A DNA stretch of 6,080 nt, from assembly GCA_015231815.1 (NCBI GenBank), contig JADGAW010000137.1:1-6080 (forward strand). Reading direction: 5' to 3'. The position numbers were made by a program, and so were the translations under genes. Below the pieces are notes generated by a model. It had not been told where the DNA came from, did no database searches, and worked only from the letters and a program-made list of their open reading frames with translations. Position 1 is the stretch's first letter. Each line of letters begins with the position of its first letter. Positions 5,863-6,080 of this stretch are shown one piece after another. This stretch comes from Nitrospinota bacterium (GTDB lineage Bacteria > Nitrospinota_A > JADGAW01).

Positions 5863-6080
5863 GCAAAATAGAGTGCTTCTCTCCGACAACGTGGGTATGC
5901 GCGTCAAAGTCGTGATGTTTGGCGAGATGGGTGACGGAGTAGGCGACATCTCCCACGGCATTCGATCCATTGCCCAAGGTGGTGTGCGGATGGTTGCCGG
6001 GGCGGTCGGTTATTTGGGAGGGTTTTTTGTCTATCTCTCTTGGCTGTGTGTGGGACGGTTTGTGCCCAACCATCGACCCA
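5852..6080 (+). CDS. unrecognised partial open frame in the high-G+C right-hand segment
   Basis: From a GTG at 5852 the plus-strand frame is open for 76 codons to the window edge, while both other plus frames are stopped repeatedly. About 60% of its third codon positions are G or C (46 of 76 by hand count), above the A/T-rich habit of the rest of the window. The translation includes MGDGVGDISHGIRSIAQGG (26-44) and a Gly-rich hydrophobic stretch at about 48-68 (VAGAVGYLGGFFVYLSWLCVG) that could span a membrane. I do not recognise the family. The frame is also open upstream of 5852 across the presumed junction, so the true start is uncertain; ATG codons at 5897, 5915 and 5927 are alternatives. 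A 91-codon minus-strand frame (5798-6073) overlaps it and looks like its shadow: it crosses the junction and is rich in His and Pro. Confidence 0.3.
   Translation, partial: MENQQNRVLLSDNVGMRVKVVMFGEMGDGVGDISHGIRSIAQGGVRMVAGAVGYLGGFFVYLSWLCVGRFVPNHRP

Noticed and set aside
5798..6073. 91-codon minus-strand open frame in the right-hand segment
   Set aside because: It crosses the junction into the TPR gene in a different frame, is unusually rich in His and Pro, and mirrors the plus-strand frame; it looks like a shadow.
1..6080. CRISPR arrays, tRNA or rRNA genes, insertion sequences
   Set aside because: No regularly spaced repeats, tRNA-like cloverleaf, or transposase-like frame were seen on either strand, though a computed search was not possible.

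Overview
This window looks like ordinary low-G+C bacterial chromosome, roughly 35-40% G+C by rough hand counts, for positions 1 to about 5840. It carries seven protein genes, all on the minus strand. In transcription order (right to left) they are: a 5'-truncated TPR protein, rsmE, mtnA, dapA, dapB, a GDP-sugar reductase of the Rmd type, and queD, which runs off the left edge. The gene set (diaminopimelate/lysine, methionine salvage, queuosine, a deoxysugar enzyme, ribosomal RNA methylation) is bacterial housekeeping. The DapA sequence resembles that of Gram-negative bacteria, including most residues of the lysine feedback site. From general protein resemblance I would guess a Deferribacteres- or deltaproteobacteria-like organism, but this is a weak inference.

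Layout. (a) 4957 to about 5840: a TPR protein with a very acidic C-terminal half, followed after 9 bases by rsmE (4228-4947). (b) 4102-4227: a short intergenic region with a possible extended -10 promoter and a good Shine-Dalgarno site, leading into mtnA (3070-4101). (c) 2883-3069: a 187-base intergenic region with a well-formed sigma70-type promoter for dapA, an 8-bp inverted repeat just upstream of its -35 box, and a small plus-strand ORF behind a textbook Shine-Dalgarno sequence. (d) 1-2882: a tightly packed operon dapA-dapB-rmd-queD. Here dapA and dapB share one base (TAATG), and only 4 bases separate dapB from rmd and rmd from queD. DapA and DapB catalyse consecutive steps from aspartate semialdehyde to tetrahydrodipicolinate. 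The other two operon members belong to different pathways.

The right end (about 5840-6080) does not fit the rest. G+C jumps to about 55% (126 of 230 bases from 5851), the reading frame of the TPR gene is cut by a stop codon and has no conventional start, and the longest frame that looks coding is on the opposite strand. This is either a chimeric assembly or a real insertion/rearrangement that removed the N-terminus of the TPR gene. I see no transposase, terminal repeat, tRNA or CRISPR to explain it. Apart from this junction and a few small regulatory or small-ORF candidates, nothing in the window points to an undescribed system.
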